A stretch of 44,687 bases of DNA from DATADF01 sp046263155 (GTDB lineage Bacteria; Actinomycetota; CADDZG01; WHSQ01): NCBI GenBank assembly GCA_046263155.1, contig JBHELF010000045.1:1-44687 (forward strand), in the 5' to 3' direction. The position numbers and the translations under genes are program-made. The notes below the pieces were generated by a model, which worked only from the letters and a program-made list of their open reading frames with translations, searched no databases and was not told the DNA's origin. Positions 6,372 to 14,260 of this stretch are shown in pieces (position 1 is the first letter of the stretch; each line of letters begins with the position of its first letter).

Positions 6372-6853
6372 ATCCCGCAAACGGACGTCATGTAGACCGA
6401 CGTACACCGCGTATAGAACGCGGCCGCGCGGACGAAGGGGCTCTTTAGGGAAGTCAACACCGCGGTGGCGGAATACGTGGCGCGTTCGATCGGAAAGTGC
6501 TCGACTTTCAACGCGATCTTGCAGCGTGGCCCATCCTGCCAACACGTGGCGCTGCGAGCAATCGCGCGGGCTCCGAGGGTGTCGTCATAGGTGAGCACGG
6601 CAACCAGCACAAAGTCCGGCTGCTCGGAAAGGTATGGCCCTTGGAAGCGGCGGGGAACCAACTCGCAGGCGGCGACATCGAACACAAACGTGACCTTCAT
6701 GGTCTGCGGCGTGTAGTCATGCGTCATCGTTGGCTCACCACATTTGGCCGGCTTCTTCTTCTCCTCGGCCAGCGCCGGAGGCATGAGGGTCAGAAGGATC
6801 GCGATGACGAGGTGCCAGGTCGCAAGCTGGCGGCGGGAGATTCTCGAAGCCAT
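6368..6853 (-). CDS. Exported protein, function unknown
   Basis: A protein of about 161 residues with a twin-arginine-like start (SRISRRQLATWHLVIAILL), a hydrophobic core and an ALA cleavage site before EEKKKPAKCG. The mature part has six cysteines (KCGE, ACEL, TCWQ, RCKI, RCTS, VCGI) and alternating beta-like segments such as MKVTFVFDV and FVLVAVLTYDD. Similar overall architecture to the exported protein at 1891-2307, but no clear sequence relation. ATG at 6853 is preceded by GGAGG at five bases; upstream in-frame starts exist but lack this. Whether export is by Tat or Sec is uncertain. Confidence 0.6.
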   Translation of the reverse strand: MASRISRRQLATWHLVIAILLTLMPPALAEEKKKPAKCGEPTMTHDYTPQTMKVTFVFDVAACELVPRRFQGPYLSEQPDFVLVAVLTYDDTLGARAIARSATCWQDGPRCKIALKVEHFPIERATYSATAVLTSLKSPFVRAAAFYTRCTSVYMTSVCGI

Positions 6854-6894
6854 GCGACCCTCCATTCGCTCAACGAGCCAAATATCCTGGTCTC

Positions 6895-6990
6895 GTGAGA
6901 CGGAACACGATCCTGGCATTGGTCCTCCTGCTGATCGCGATCATGATCGCAGGCGCCCTCGGCGTCCTTAGATTCTGGAATCTCACCTGA
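6895..6990 (+). CDS. Possible 31-residue single-span membrane protein
   Basis: GTG at 6895 opens a frame of 31 codons (RRNTILALVLLLIAI, then MIAGALGVLRFWNLT) with a basic N-terminus, one hydrophobic span of about 20 residues and a short aromatic tail, ending at TGA. It lies alone between the divergent exported protein gene and the end of the acyltransferase gene. There is no clear Shine-Dalgarno sequence, so expression would probably be leaderless. The composition is what a real small membrane protein would have, but a chance frame cannot be excluded. Confidence 0.4.
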   Translation: MRRNTILALVLLLIAIMIAGALGVLRFWNLT

Positions 6991-7065
6991 TCTCGGACCA
7001 CCTCGATCAAGGATTTGGGCGGGCGGGTGGCCTCCAGGGCCAGCCATCGGAGAGTTAATCGGAAG

Positions 7066-8112
7066 TTAGAAGAAGGCGTTCCCGCGTAGCTTCAGGTTTC
7101 GGTAAAGCATTTGCTGGATCGTGTCGCGGACGCGGTCCGAAAGGTCGAAAACCAGCATGGGATCCTCGGCGGCGTCCTCCGGATAAGCATCCATCGGGAT
7201 GGGATCGCCGAACTCGATCAGCCAGCGCGAGGGGAACGGTATCGCGCCCAGAGGACCCAGAAGGGGGAACGTCGGCGTAATCGGGAAGTAGGGGAATCCG
7301 AAGATGCGAGCCACCACTCTCAGGTTCGCGATCATGGGGTAAGCCTCTTCCGCCCCCACTATCGCGATCGGGATGATCGGGACCCGATTCCTCAAGGCCA
7401 GCTGGACGAAGCCGCCCCTTCCGAAACGTTGCAGCCTGTATCGCTCCGACCACCCCTTGCCCACACCTTTGAAGCCCTCGGGGAAGACACCGACGATCTC
7501 GCCCCGTCGCAGCAATTCCTGGGCGTCCTCGTCGTTGGCAAGCGCAGCACCGCCCTTGCGTGCGATGGGCCCGAAAAAAGGCGTTCGGAACGCGAGGTTC
7601 GCCGCGATCTGACGCAGAACGCGCCGTTGGGGATGCTCCGTTGCAACCGCGTATTGCAGTACCGCGCCGTCCAGAGGAATGGTGCCCGAATGGTTCGCGA
7701 CCAGAAGCGCGGCCCCCTCTGCCGGGATGCGCTCGATCCCAACCGTTCGCACGCGGAAATATTTTTCGTAGAGCGGCTTCATGAGCGGCAACAGAAGGGT
7801 GCGGGAGAGCTCGGGGTCGTATCCGAAGTCGTCGACCGGGTAATCACCCGCCAGTCTTCTCCGGACGAACTCACCGAAACCGGATGGTTCTTCGGCGGCG
7901 GCCGCTTGGGCACCTGCGCCGCGCCCTTCGCCCGCCTGCGTCCCTGCGGCGCGCTCGCGCGTCTCGTGCACCCTGCAATAGCCGCTGGTGCTCACTGCAT
8001 AGTTACGGCATTGGCGTCCGCTGCCCGTGACCGCGCGACAGCGGGTTCTAGTCACGCCCCCACGACCGCGCCGGGTTCTTCCGGAGAGCTGGATTATCTC
8101 GGCCTCGGCCAT
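7066..8112 (-). CDS. Acyltransferase (PlsC/LPLAT superfamily) with N-terminal Cys-Cys-Cys-His motif
   Basis: The C-terminal 250 residues are a phospholipid/glycerol acyltransferase domain: ANHSGTIPLDGAVL (catalytic histidine), RKGGAALANDEDAQELL, and GVFPEGFKGVGKGW (substrate-binding PEG motif). It would acylate a lysophospholipid or other alcohol at the membrane. The first 60 residues are separate: TRCRAVTGSGRQCRNYA followed by STSGYCRVH gives C-x9-C-x10-C-x2-H, a likely small zinc knuckle, then an Ala/Gly-rich linker. The ATG overlaps the stop of the upstream epimerase gene (TGATG), so the two are translationally coupled. The pair matches Rv0501-Rv0502 of M. tuberculosis. The zinc motif is the unusual part. 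Confidence 0.82.
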   Translation of the reverse strand: MAEAEIIQLSGRTRRGRGGVTRTRCRAVTGSGRQCRNYAVSTSGYCRVHETRERAAGTQAGEGRGAGAQAAAAEEPSGFGEFVRRRLAGDYPVDDFGYDPELSRTLLLPLMKPLYEKYFRVRTVGIERIPAEGAALLVANHSGTIPLDGAVLQYAVATEHPQRRVLRQIAANLAFRTPFFGPIARKGGAALANDEDAQELLRRGEIVGVFPEGFKGVGKGWSERYRLQRFGRGGFVQLALRNRVPIIPIAIVGAEEAYPMIANLRVVARIFGFPYFPITPTFPLLGPLGAIPFPSRWLIEFGDPIPMDAYPEDAAEDPMLVFDLSDRVRDTIQQMLYRNLKLRGNAFF

Positions 8113-9161
8113 CACACTCTCTCTTTCGCACGGCTCGAACGCCGATTCAAGTAATCGAACAACTCGCGCTCCCAGCCCGGCCGACGGTTCGAGGGCTCGA
8201 CCGTGTAGTCGTCGGTGCGATTCTCCTTGAAGTCTCTGATCGTCTGCTGTGTCGAGAACTTGGGAGCAAAACCAAATGCCTCTTTAGCCCGGCTTGTATC
8301 GACGACACGGCCGAACACGATGAGCTTGAGTTGATCCAGTGGGAAGTCGACGGTCTCGAAGCGTCGAAGCAATGATGCGGTCGTGGTCGCTAGAGGAAGC
8401 AGGATGGGCAGCTCGACGCGGCCAATAATTCGAATCGCCTGAGAGAGATAGACGACTCCGTCGGCCGCGATGTTGAAGATTCCCCGGCAGTTGCGAAAAA
8501 TGCTCTGCCTCAGTGCATCCACCGCATCCCGTTCGTGGAGAAATTGCAGCCGAGGATCAAAGCCGAGAGCTGTAGGGATCACCGGAAGCGACAGGTAGTC
8601 CGTCATGCTCGTGCGAACCGTGGGACCCACGACGGGCTGGGTGCGGAGAATGACCAGATCTACATCGGGCCGGCGCCGGCCGAAATCCCGCGCGTACGTC
8701 TCGGCCTCGGCGCAGTCCTTTCCATAGCCGGAAAGGTCGACTTGGCTGGCGGCGTGATCTTCGGGCAGGAGCGAAGGCTCAGCCGGACCCGAGCCGTAGA
8801 TAGCGCTCGAGGATCTCATGACCACCTTCTTCAAACGCGTGGCGCGCTGTGCTGCGGCCAGCAGTTGCATCGAGCCGATCACGTTGTTCTCTTTCATCTG
8901 CGAACGTCCGCCCAGGAACTGAGGGCTGGAGGAGATGTTTGTGTGAACGAGCGTGTCGACCTTCGTCGCCTCCAGCACGCGGGCTATCAAGGGGCTGCGG
9001 ATGTCGGCCCGGACGAACTCCAGTCCGGGGATCGATATGGGCGGTTCATCGAGATCGATCCCGACGAGAGTGCCGACCTCATCGGACTCGGACAATGCCT
9101 GAGCGAGGCGCAGCCCCAGGAACCTCGAGACTCCGGTTATTGCAATTCGTCGCCGCGCCAT
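8112..9161 (-). CDS. NAD-dependent epimerase/dehydratase (GalE2/Rv0501-like)
   Basis: An extended SDR protein of about 349 residues. The N-terminus AITGVSRFLGLRLAQAL is the NAD-binding GxxxxxG motif; SSSAIYGSG and SGYGKDCAE give the catalytic serine/tyrosine and the YxxxK motif (Tyr-Gly-Lys-Asp here reads YGKD, with lysine one position from the canonical place, so the catalytic pair needs checking). It ends with a helical tail including a WERELFDYL segment. Start ATG 9161. It lies 10 bases downstream of the SAM hydrolase gene and overlaps the acyltransferase gene. In actinobacteria this gene and the acyltransferase travel together downstream of bS22. Substrate unknown, perhaps a glycolipid precursor. 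Confidence 0.78.
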   Translation of the reverse strand: MARRRIAITGVSRFLGLRLAQALSESDEVGTLVGIDLDEPPISIPGLEFVRADIRSPLIARVLEATKVDTLVHTNISSSPQFLGGRSQMKENNVIGSMQLLAAAQRATRLKKVVMRSSSAIYGSGPAEPSLLPEDHAASQVDLSGYGKDCAEAETYARDFGRRRPDVDLVILRTQPVVGPTVRTSMTDYLSLPVIPTALGFDPRLQFLHERDAVDALRQSIFRNCRGIFNIAADGVVYLSQAIRIIGRVELPILLPLATTTASLLRRFETVDFPLDQLKLIVFGRVVDTSRAKEAFGFAPKFSTQQTIRDFKENRTDDYTVEPSNRRPGWERELFDYLNRRSSRAKERV

Positions 9162-9171
9162 CGGGATCAGC

Positions 9172-9987
9172 CTAGGCCGAGGGAGGCCCGACGATCGCGG
9201 TCGAACGCGCCTGTGCGCGGAGCCGCGCGGCTGCATCTCCCTTGTTCACGGCGAGTGAGAGGTATCCGTAGGAATCCTCGATCGCGATGAACTCTCCCGG
9301 CTCCGCGTCGGCGAACGTGGTGCCCAGCGGTACCTGCAGCCGGTGGCCTTCGATGCGGACCTCGAGGTGGGCACCGGGGTCGAGGCCCAGCTTCTCGACA
9401 TGGGACCTTCCGAAGTTCAGCTGGAGATTCCCAAACCGATCGACCTGAAGGACCTCGGCATGAAGATGATCATCGTGGACCCAGGCCTCTGGAATCTCCA
9501 ACGGCACCAGCTCTTGGATGTCGATCTCAGGACCGAGCTGTGCGGGTTCGACTCCGCTCGCGACATGCGCCGCTGCCGGCGCGAAGACATCGCGGCCTTG
9601 GAAGGTGCGGGATATCGGAGTCTGGAGATATTTCTCCTCACGGATCTCATGTGCGGCTACGACTCCCCCGGCAACATCGGCAGCAGGCATCAAAAGCCCG
9701 TTGTCCGGACCGATGAAGACCGCCTGAGGTGTCTCGACGCAGACCGAACGGCGATCGGATCCGACGCTGGGATCGACCACCGCCAGGTGGACGGCCGAGG
9801 GCATGTATCGAACCGCCTGCTGCAACACGATCGCGCCGTGACGTATGTCTTGGCGCAAGATGTTGTGATGGATGTCGACGATTCGAATGTGGGGCGCGAT
9901 CTTCAGGATGACGCCATGGCAGACGCCAACGAATTCATCCTCGAGTCCGTAATCGGAAAGGAAGGTGATGACTTCGCTGGTGCGCAC
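9172..9987 (-). CDS. SAM hydrolase / SAM-dependent hydroxide adenosyltransferase (DUF62 family)
   Basis: A 271-residue protein with the DUF62 hallmarks: TFLSDYGLEDEFVG at the N-terminus, DIHHNILRQDIRHGA, VVDPSVGSDRR, FIGPDNGLL, TFQGRDVFAPAAAH and a C-terminal VDRFGNLQLNF barrel domain. These enzymes split S-adenosylmethionine to adenosine and methionine using water or hydroxide; related enzymes are halogenases such as fluorinase and chlorinase. The GTG at 9987 is used. It is inserted between bS22 and the epimerase in what is otherwise a conserved actinobacterial string. The physiological role of the family remains unclear. Identity of the family is secure; hydroxide rather than halide as nucleophile is inferred from frequency in the family. 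Confidence 0.85.
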   Translation of the reverse strand: MRTSEVITFLSDYGLEDEFVGVCHGVILKIAPHIRIVDIHHNILRQDIRHGAIVLQQAVRYMPSAVHLAVVDPSVGSDRRSVCVETPQAVFIGPDNGLLMPAADVAGGVVAAHEIREEKYLQTPISRTFQGRDVFAPAAAHVASGVEPAQLGPEIDIQELVPLEIPEAWVHDDHLHAEVLQVDRFGNLQLNFGRSHVEKLGLDPGAHLEVRIEGHRLQVPLGTTFADAEPGEFIAIEDSYGYLSLAVNKGDAAARLRAQARSTAIVGPPSA

Positions 9988-10009
9988 AATGCCATCCTAA
10001 GCAACGGGC

Positions 10010-10111
10010 CTACTTGCCCTGTTGCCGCCGCTGCCACCTTGTCTTCTTCAGCATCTTGCGATGCTTCTTCTTCCTCATCTTCTTTCGCCGCTTCTTGATG
10101 AGTGACGGCAT
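10010..10111 (-). CDS. Small ribosomal subunit protein bS22 (AURKAIP1/COX24-like)
   Basis: A 33-residue, extremely basic protein beginning MPSLIKKRRKKMRKKKHRK and ending in TRWQRRQQGK. This is the pattern of bS22, the small actinobacterial ribosomal protein related to mitochondrial AURKAIP1/mS38. It sits in the 30S subunit near the decoding side. The ATG at 10111 has AGGAG six bases upstream. It is 11 bases from the end of the Clp1-like gene and upstream of the SAM hydrolase gene. The order BldC-like HTH, bS22, epimerase, acyltransferase equals Rv0500A-Rv0502, apart from two inserted genes. It is easily missed because of its size. Confidence 0.85.
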   Translation of the reverse strand: MPSLIKKRRKKMRKKKHRKMLKKTRWQRRQQGK

Positions 10112-10122
10112 TTAACTCCTGA

Positions 10123-11016
10123 CTATTCGCTGCGGAAGAGTTGCGACAGGTTGACCACGCCGTTGAAGCGGCCCGCCGTGTCGATCTTCACGGAACCAAG
10201 ACGGAGCCCGCGAACGCCTTCCGTAACCGGCGAAACCATCCGCAGGATCTCCTCGTCCGGGTCGTACTCTAGAGCACCAATCCCAACGCATTCTCCAGAG
10301 CCGTTTTCCATGCCGACCACCAGGCCCTCCAGAAGTGCCAATTCAAACTCCGACGGCAGAGTGGGCATGAAAACGGTGGGCTTCACTTTCCAGCGGGACG
10401 AGCCACGCGCGAAGTAAGCGGCGAGCTTCTTCTCACGATGAGCCATCCTCTCCTCGGCGGTCCGGACGCGCACCTGTGGAGGTGAATCGACTTCGAATAC
10501 CTGCGCATTTGTGAACCGATGGGCGATTCCCACAACGGGATCAAGCTCTCCTCCTCGAGAGAGGGCCAGGACAAAGTCCGGCTGGACCAGATCCATCTTG
10601 TGGAACTTGAGCGTTTGGCCGTAGATGCCGGAGACGAGCCCCGTCGTGTCGAGAACAATGAGCCGCGCGCCGGCGGCTCGAGCCGCGTCCACCAGCTTGG
10701 CACTGTTGGCTACATGAGGCAGCAAGTGACCTCGCGGCGACAGCGCGCCGACGAAGCCGAGCCGGTCGGCCTCCGACAGCGGTGAGCCAAGCGAGGATTC
10801 GTCGGGGAGGAGCTTCAGCCCCACGGTAGTTGGGGGCCCAACGGTGGTTTGAGCGATATCGGCATCCACGAGCGCGCCGGAGATTCCCGCGCGGACTGCC
10901 GCCTGCAACAATTCGAAGCCGACGGTTGTCTTACCGCTGTCAATGTCGCCGAGCAAAAACACCACACCGGGACTTGCGAGCACGGTGTCGAGTGCCTGCT
11001 CCAGCTCGACCTTCAT
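10123..11016 (-). CDS. Clp1/Grc3-like P-loop protein, putative polynucleotide 5'-hydroxyl kinase
   Basis: A 297-residue protein with Walker A GDIDSGKTT (residues 23-31), a Clp1-type ALVDADIAQTTVGPPTTVGL segment (the xDxDxGQ-like lid/Walker A' motif), VLDTTGLVSG (Walker B), and a C-terminal beta domain with LEGLVVGMENGSGECVGIGALEY as in Clp1/Nol9 C-terminal regions. Clp1 and Grc3 phosphorylate RNA or DNA 5' ends in eukaryotes and archaea; bacterial members are less studied. It lies between a BldC-like HTH gene and bS22, suggesting a role in RNA or ribosome metabolism, which is inference. Start ATG at 11016. The family assignment rests on motif order rather than on an alignment. Confidence 0.72.
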   Translation of the reverse strand: MKVELEQALDTVLASPGVVFLLGDIDSGKTTVGFELLQAAVRAGISGALVDADIAQTTVGPPTTVGLKLLPDESSLGSPLSEADRLGFVGALSPRGHLLPHVANSAKLVDAARAAGARLIVLDTTGLVSGIYGQTLKFHKMDLVQPDFVLALSRGGELDPVVGIAHRFTNAQVFEVDSPPQVRVRTAEERMAHREKKLAAYFARGSSRWKVKPTVFMPTLPSEFELALLEGLVVGMENGSGECVGIGALEYDPDEEILRMVSPVTEGVRGLRLGSVKIDTAGRFNGVVNLSQLFRSE

Positions 11017-11082
11017 TCAATCCCCCCTGTTGATCCAATCCGGCCGGCGTCCCGATAACGGGCGGAGGTTACTTGTGCGGGC

Positions 11083-11301
11083 TCAGCCCGTGTCCCTATA
11101 GCGCTGCCGGAGATATCTCTCCACAGCGTTCGCGGGAACGCGGTACATGCGCCCGACCCGCGCGGCCTCCAAGCGGCCGGATTTGATCAGCCGATAGACG
11201 GTCATGGTCGAGACATGCAGGCGACGCGCGGCATCGCCAACCGTGAGAAAAGCGACCTCGTCGTTCTCGGGGGAGGATCCTGGGGGGACGGGCTCACGCA
11301 T
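11083..11301 (-). CDS. BldC/MerR-like helix-turn-helix DNA-binding protein
   Basis: A 72-residue protein with the excisionase-family winged helix: EVAFLTVGDAARRLHVST, MTVYRLIKSGRLEAARVG, RMYRVPANAVERYLRQR. The same fold is found in BldC of Streptomyces and in the conserved Rv0500A. Despite the family name there is no sign of an integrase or phage nearby. The location just upstream of bS22 matches the actinobacterial order, with the Clp1-like gene inserted. ATG at 11301 lies ten bases from a TATAGT -10 box, so the leader is very short. Targets unknown. Confidence 0.8.
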   Translation of the reverse strand: MREPVPPGSSPENDEVAFLTVGDAARRLHVSTMTVYRLIKSGRLEAARVGRMYRVPANAVERYLRQRYRDTG

Positions 11302-11311
11302 GCGGGCAGCG

Positions 11312-11317
11312 ACTATA
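11312..11317 (-). promoter_or_regulatory. Candidate -10 element for the BldC-like gene
   Basis: TATAGT on the minus strand, within ATATATAGT, ends ten bases before the ATG at 11301. Transcription would begin within about four bases of the start codon, and no Shine-Dalgarno sequence is present. It is an AT-rich island in GC-rich DNA. No convincing -35 is visible. Confidence 0.4.
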
Positions 11318-11385
11318 TATGTGCCGTTCCCTGGGTCCGCCGTCGCTCACACGAAGGACCACCATGAGGGCCAAGCGTACGAACG

Positions 11386-12171
11386 TCATCGGCCACCGGA
11401 CAGTATCTGCGCGATAAAACGCCACGCCGGCTCGTAAAAGCGGGGTGGCCGGTTGTCATCCATCGGGACGATCGTGACATCGCGGCCCTCCGTCCATGCG
11501 GCCGCCAGAGCGTGATCATTCACGTCCATGATCGCGACCGTCGGGATACCTCGCGCCACCGCGCTTCCCGCGAAGCCGTGATCGCCTAGAACGATGTCGG
11601 GTCCAGGAGTCTCCTCCAGCAGGACGTCCATGGCGTCGGCCGCGTGGGTGTGTTTGAGAGAGCCCCAATCGGCGAGACATCCGACTCCGCCTATGTAACG
11701 AACCTCATAGTGGCGCGACGGCTTGCGGATCGGAAGGCGCCTGCCCTCTGCCGGGCGAAGCAGTTTGCCACCCGCGTCCACATAGGCATCGATCACACGC
11801 ATATAGAACTCAAGGAGTCCGGTGGGATGACCGGTAGCCACAACGAGGCCGGCTCCCGATTGTGCGAACGAAAGCAGCCGTAAGCCTGCTTGCTCGAGGC
11901 CGCCGATCGTCAGCTCGGGTTCGATCTGATCTTCACAGCTGAGATCCGCCGCATCGGGCGAGCAACCGGTGAGCTTCGCCATTGCTGCGAGCAGGTCTTC
12001 CGCCTTCCAGTTCTCGGATCCCGAGAGACCGAAAGTCGCCTCGGGATCGAGTCCGGAGATCAGGGCCCGCAACTTCTCGATGCTCTTCGCGCGGGCGTGG
12101 GAGACATGCGGCCCCGCCACACCACCGGCAACGAGCGCAGCCGCGACTTCGGCACGAACTGCGGCTGACAT
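11386..12171 (-). CDS. Phosphatase-like protein of an actinobacterial family
   Basis: A 261-residue soluble protein. It resembles the family annotated simply as phosphatase in Streptomyces and relatives: an N-terminal helical part (FGLSGSENWKAEDLLAAMA), then DQIEPELTIGGLEQ, VVATGHPTGLLEFY, a WGSLKHTHAADAMDVLL segment, DIVLGDHGFAGSAVARGI and VPMDDNRPPRFYEP. Conserved His and Asp residues (GHP, HTH, GDHG, DVND, MDDN) could form a metal or catalytic site. No biochemical role is known to me. Start at 12171. It is divergent from the SDR gene with 62 bases between them. Confidence 0.6.
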   Translation of the reverse strand: MSAAVRAEVAAALVAGGVAGPHVSHARAKSIEKLRALISGLDPEATFGLSGSENWKAEDLLAAMAKLTGCSPDAADLSCEDQIEPELTIGGLEQAGLRLLSFAQSGAGLVVATGHPTGLLEFYMRVIDAYVDAGGKLLRPAEGRRLPIRKPSRHYEVRYIGGVGCLADWGSLKHTHAADAMDVLLEETPGPDIVLGDHGFAGSAVARGIPTVAIMDVNDHALAAAWTEGRDVTIVPMDDNRPPRFYEPAWRFIAQILSGGR

Positions 12172-12233
12172 GCGACGATCCTATGAGTCCGGTCGGCTCG
12201 ATCTACGCCGACCTCATGCCGCTAGGAGGATCG

Positions 12234-12995
12234 ATGCACAAGCTTTTCTCCCTCGAAGGCAAGAACGCCATCGTGACCGGCGCTTCGCGCGGCATAGGGA
12301 GAGCGATCGCGCTGGGCTTCGCTGAGTCGGGCGCCGACGTTGCTCTGGCGGCGCGCAGCCTGGAGGATCTCGAGACCCTTGCCAAGGAGATCGATGCTCT
12401 GGGCCGCCGCGCTTTGGTGATCCCAACGGACGTCAGAGAACGCGATCAGATCGAGGCCTTGATCAACCGCGCCACCGAAGAGCTCGGAGGGCTCGACATT
12501 CTCGTCAATAACGCTGGTGGCAGTAACTTCATGTCCCCCATCGTGTCGCTCCGACCCGAGGGCTGGTACAAGATCCTCAAGCTCAATCTCGACTCCGTCT
12601 TTCACGGCACACAGCTGGGCGCACAGGCGATGCTCCAATCGGGCGGCGGGTCAATCATTCAGATCGCGTCGGTGGCCGGCATCCAGGGAGTGCAGGCGCT
12701 GTCCTTCTATTCCGCGGCGAAGGGCGGCGTGCGGTTGATGACGCAGGCCGTCGCCAAGGAACTAGCTCAGTCGAACATCCGCGTGAACACGATCGCCCCG
12801 GGCTGGATCGACACGCCGCTCAACGAATGGATGACGAGCGACCCCGACACCAAGCAGACGGCAGAGCGCATGGTTCCCATGGGTCGTCTCGGTCAGGCCG
12901 AAGAGATCGTGGGCCCCGCGATCTTCCTTGCCTCCGACGCGTCGTCGTTCGTCACCGGGACCACCCTTGTCGTGGACGGAGGCCAAACGGCCTAA
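12234..12995 (+). CDS. Short-chain dehydrogenase/reductase (SDR)
   Basis: A 253-residue classical SDR: VTGASRGIGRAIALGFAESG (NAD(P)-binding TGxxxGxG), DILVNNAGG, catalytic Ser in QIASVAG, and YSAAKGG (YxxxK), then IAPGWIDTPLNEWM and a C-terminal VTGTTLVVDGGQTA. The acidic or basic residue deciding NAD versus NADP is the Arg in AARS, favouring NADP. The substrate is not predictable; FabG-like or sugar/steroid alcohols are possible. The ATG at 12234 has AGGAGG five bases upstream; the frame is open further upstream but that part is antisense to the phosphatase-like gene. Single gene, convergent with marP. Confidence 0.85.
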   Translation: MHKLFSLEGKNAIVTGASRGIGRAIALGFAESGADVALAARSLEDLETLAKEIDALGRRALVIPTDVRERDQIEALINRATEELGGLDILVNNAGGSNFMSPIVSLRPEGWYKILKLNLDSVFHGTQLGAQAMLQSGGGSIIQIASVAGIQGVQALSFYSAAKGGVRLMTQAVAKELAQSNIRVNTIAPGWIDTPLNEWMTSDPDTKQTAERMVPMGRLGQAEEIVGPAIFLASDASSFVTGTTLVVDGGQTA

Positions 12996-13062
12996 CAATG
13001 CCGTAGGTCGATCTGGTCGGCCACCCGCCCGCCCAGAAAACCGGCGATCTCGGGCCCTGCGG

Positions 13063-14247
13063 TTAGCGGGTGCAGTCTCCGGTTGAGACTTGGGAGGTGC
13101 GGCGGCTGCCGCGGTCGATCTCATCCGATACTTCGGCCCCCGTCAGCGCGTAGCCGGTGTCGGAATCGGTAGTGGACGCGGCAAAGACCACGCCGGCCAC
13201 GAAGCCGTTGGGCAGAACGAAGGGTCCCCCCGAATCGCCTTGGCGCACCCGCGAGCGCAGCTCGTAAAGCTCTCGCTCGACCTCACCGTTGCCGTAGATG
13301 TCGCGACCGACCGCGTCGTACATCGCCTGAACGGCGGCGGCCTGAGGAACGAGGTCGCCGTCCTCGGCTCCGGGATAGCCGAGGGTCGCCCCCGGTGTGC
13401 CTCGTTCTTGGTCCACCGTCGTGAGTTCGAGCGCCGGCGCCGTGAGACCCTCGACGTGAACGATCGCGATGTCCGTTCGGGGATCGAACAGCACCACGGC
13501 CCCCGCGTGATCACCCGAGCCCTGCTCCTGAATCGTGATCTCCTCGCCGCCCGCGACGACGTGCGCGTTCGTAACCACCGTCGAGTCGGCGGCGATCCAA
13601 CCGCTACCCAGTTGCGTCCCGCCACACGCCGGAACGACGACCCTGACGGTCGACTGATCGGCGGCCGCCACCGCGCGGCGAGCGGTGCGCTCCGAGGGAA
13701 GTCGAACGGGAGGCCCGATAGAACGCGGAAGGCCGGCAAAGACTTGTGGAAAACCGGATGTGTTCAGGTACTGCTGGAGCTGGCCCACGATGTCCGGGGG
13801 CCGCGGCAGTGCCCTGTTCACCGCGACCAGCAGATCGGATTGCTTGATCGCTCTCGCGATGCCGCGTGAGGGGCCGTGCACGAGAACGGAGCTCAGCAGC
13901 CACGCGCCGAGCAAGATGATCGTTATGCCGAAGAGCGCGCCCGTAGCGGAGTTCAGCAGTCCGAGACGGGCTCTCGTTACGACGAGGCCCAGTCGGTGTC
14001 CGACAATGTAGCCGGCCGTCTGCCCGAGGGACAGGGCCACAAAGAGAACGATGAGCGAGATGAGCGCGGCCGTGAGGCCGGCCCGGTCGGTGAATGCCGA
14101 GGCGATCTGGGGGCCTAACGCAAGTCCCACGATGAGCCCGAGAAAGCCGCCGCCGAGTTCGAAGGCCTGTCCCAGGAATCCGAGGCGCCAGCCGCGATAA
14201 GCAGAAGCGAGCGCCAACACGATGACGATCAGGTCGAGCCAATTCAT
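13063..14247 (-). CDS. MarP-like membrane serine protease (CvpA domain plus trypsin-like domain)
   Basis: This 394-residue protein has four transmembrane helices in the first 125 residues (CvpA/colicin V production family) and a chymotrypsin-like domain from about 195. The catalytic triad is visible: His229 in TNAHVV, Asp259 in DPRTDIAIV, Ser339 in GDSGGP. Cys208 and Cys392 correspond to the disulfide of M. tuberculosis MarP (Rv3671c), which supports acid and oxidative stress resistance by cleaving periplasmic targets. The start is ATG at 14247, 13 bases after the upstream small membrane protein gene. Length matches MarP (397). A role in envelope stress is inferred from the homologue. Confidence 0.88.
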   Translation of the reverse strand: MNWLDLIVIVLALASAYRGWRLGFLGQAFELGGGFLGLIVGLALGPQIASAFTDRAGLTAALISLIVLFVALSLGQTAGYIVGHRLGLVVTRARLGLLNSATGALFGITIILLGAWLLSSVLVHGPSRGIARAIKQSDLLVAVNRALPRPPDIVGQLQQYLNTSGFPQVFAGLPRSIGPPVRLPSERTARRAVAAADQSTVRVVVPACGGTQLGSGWIAADSTVVTNAHVVAGGEEITIQEQGSGDHAGAVVLFDPRTDIAIVHVEGLTAPALELTTVDQERGTPGATLGYPGAEDGDLVPQAAAVQAMYDAVGRDIYGNGEVERELYELRSRVRQGDSGGPFVLPNGFVAGVVFAASTTDSDTGYALTGAEVSDEIDRGSRRTSQVSTGDCTR

Positions 14248-14260
14248 CGGCGCGCGCTCG

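Noticed and set aside
7028..7042. Terminator hairpin after the acyltransferase gene
   Set aside because: TGGCC and GGCCA form only five pairs, with no U-tract; too weak to report as a feature.
11083..11301. Phage excisionase
   Set aside because: The HTH type carries that family name, but the gene is a conserved actinobacterial neighbour of bS22 and no integrase, att site or phage gene is present.
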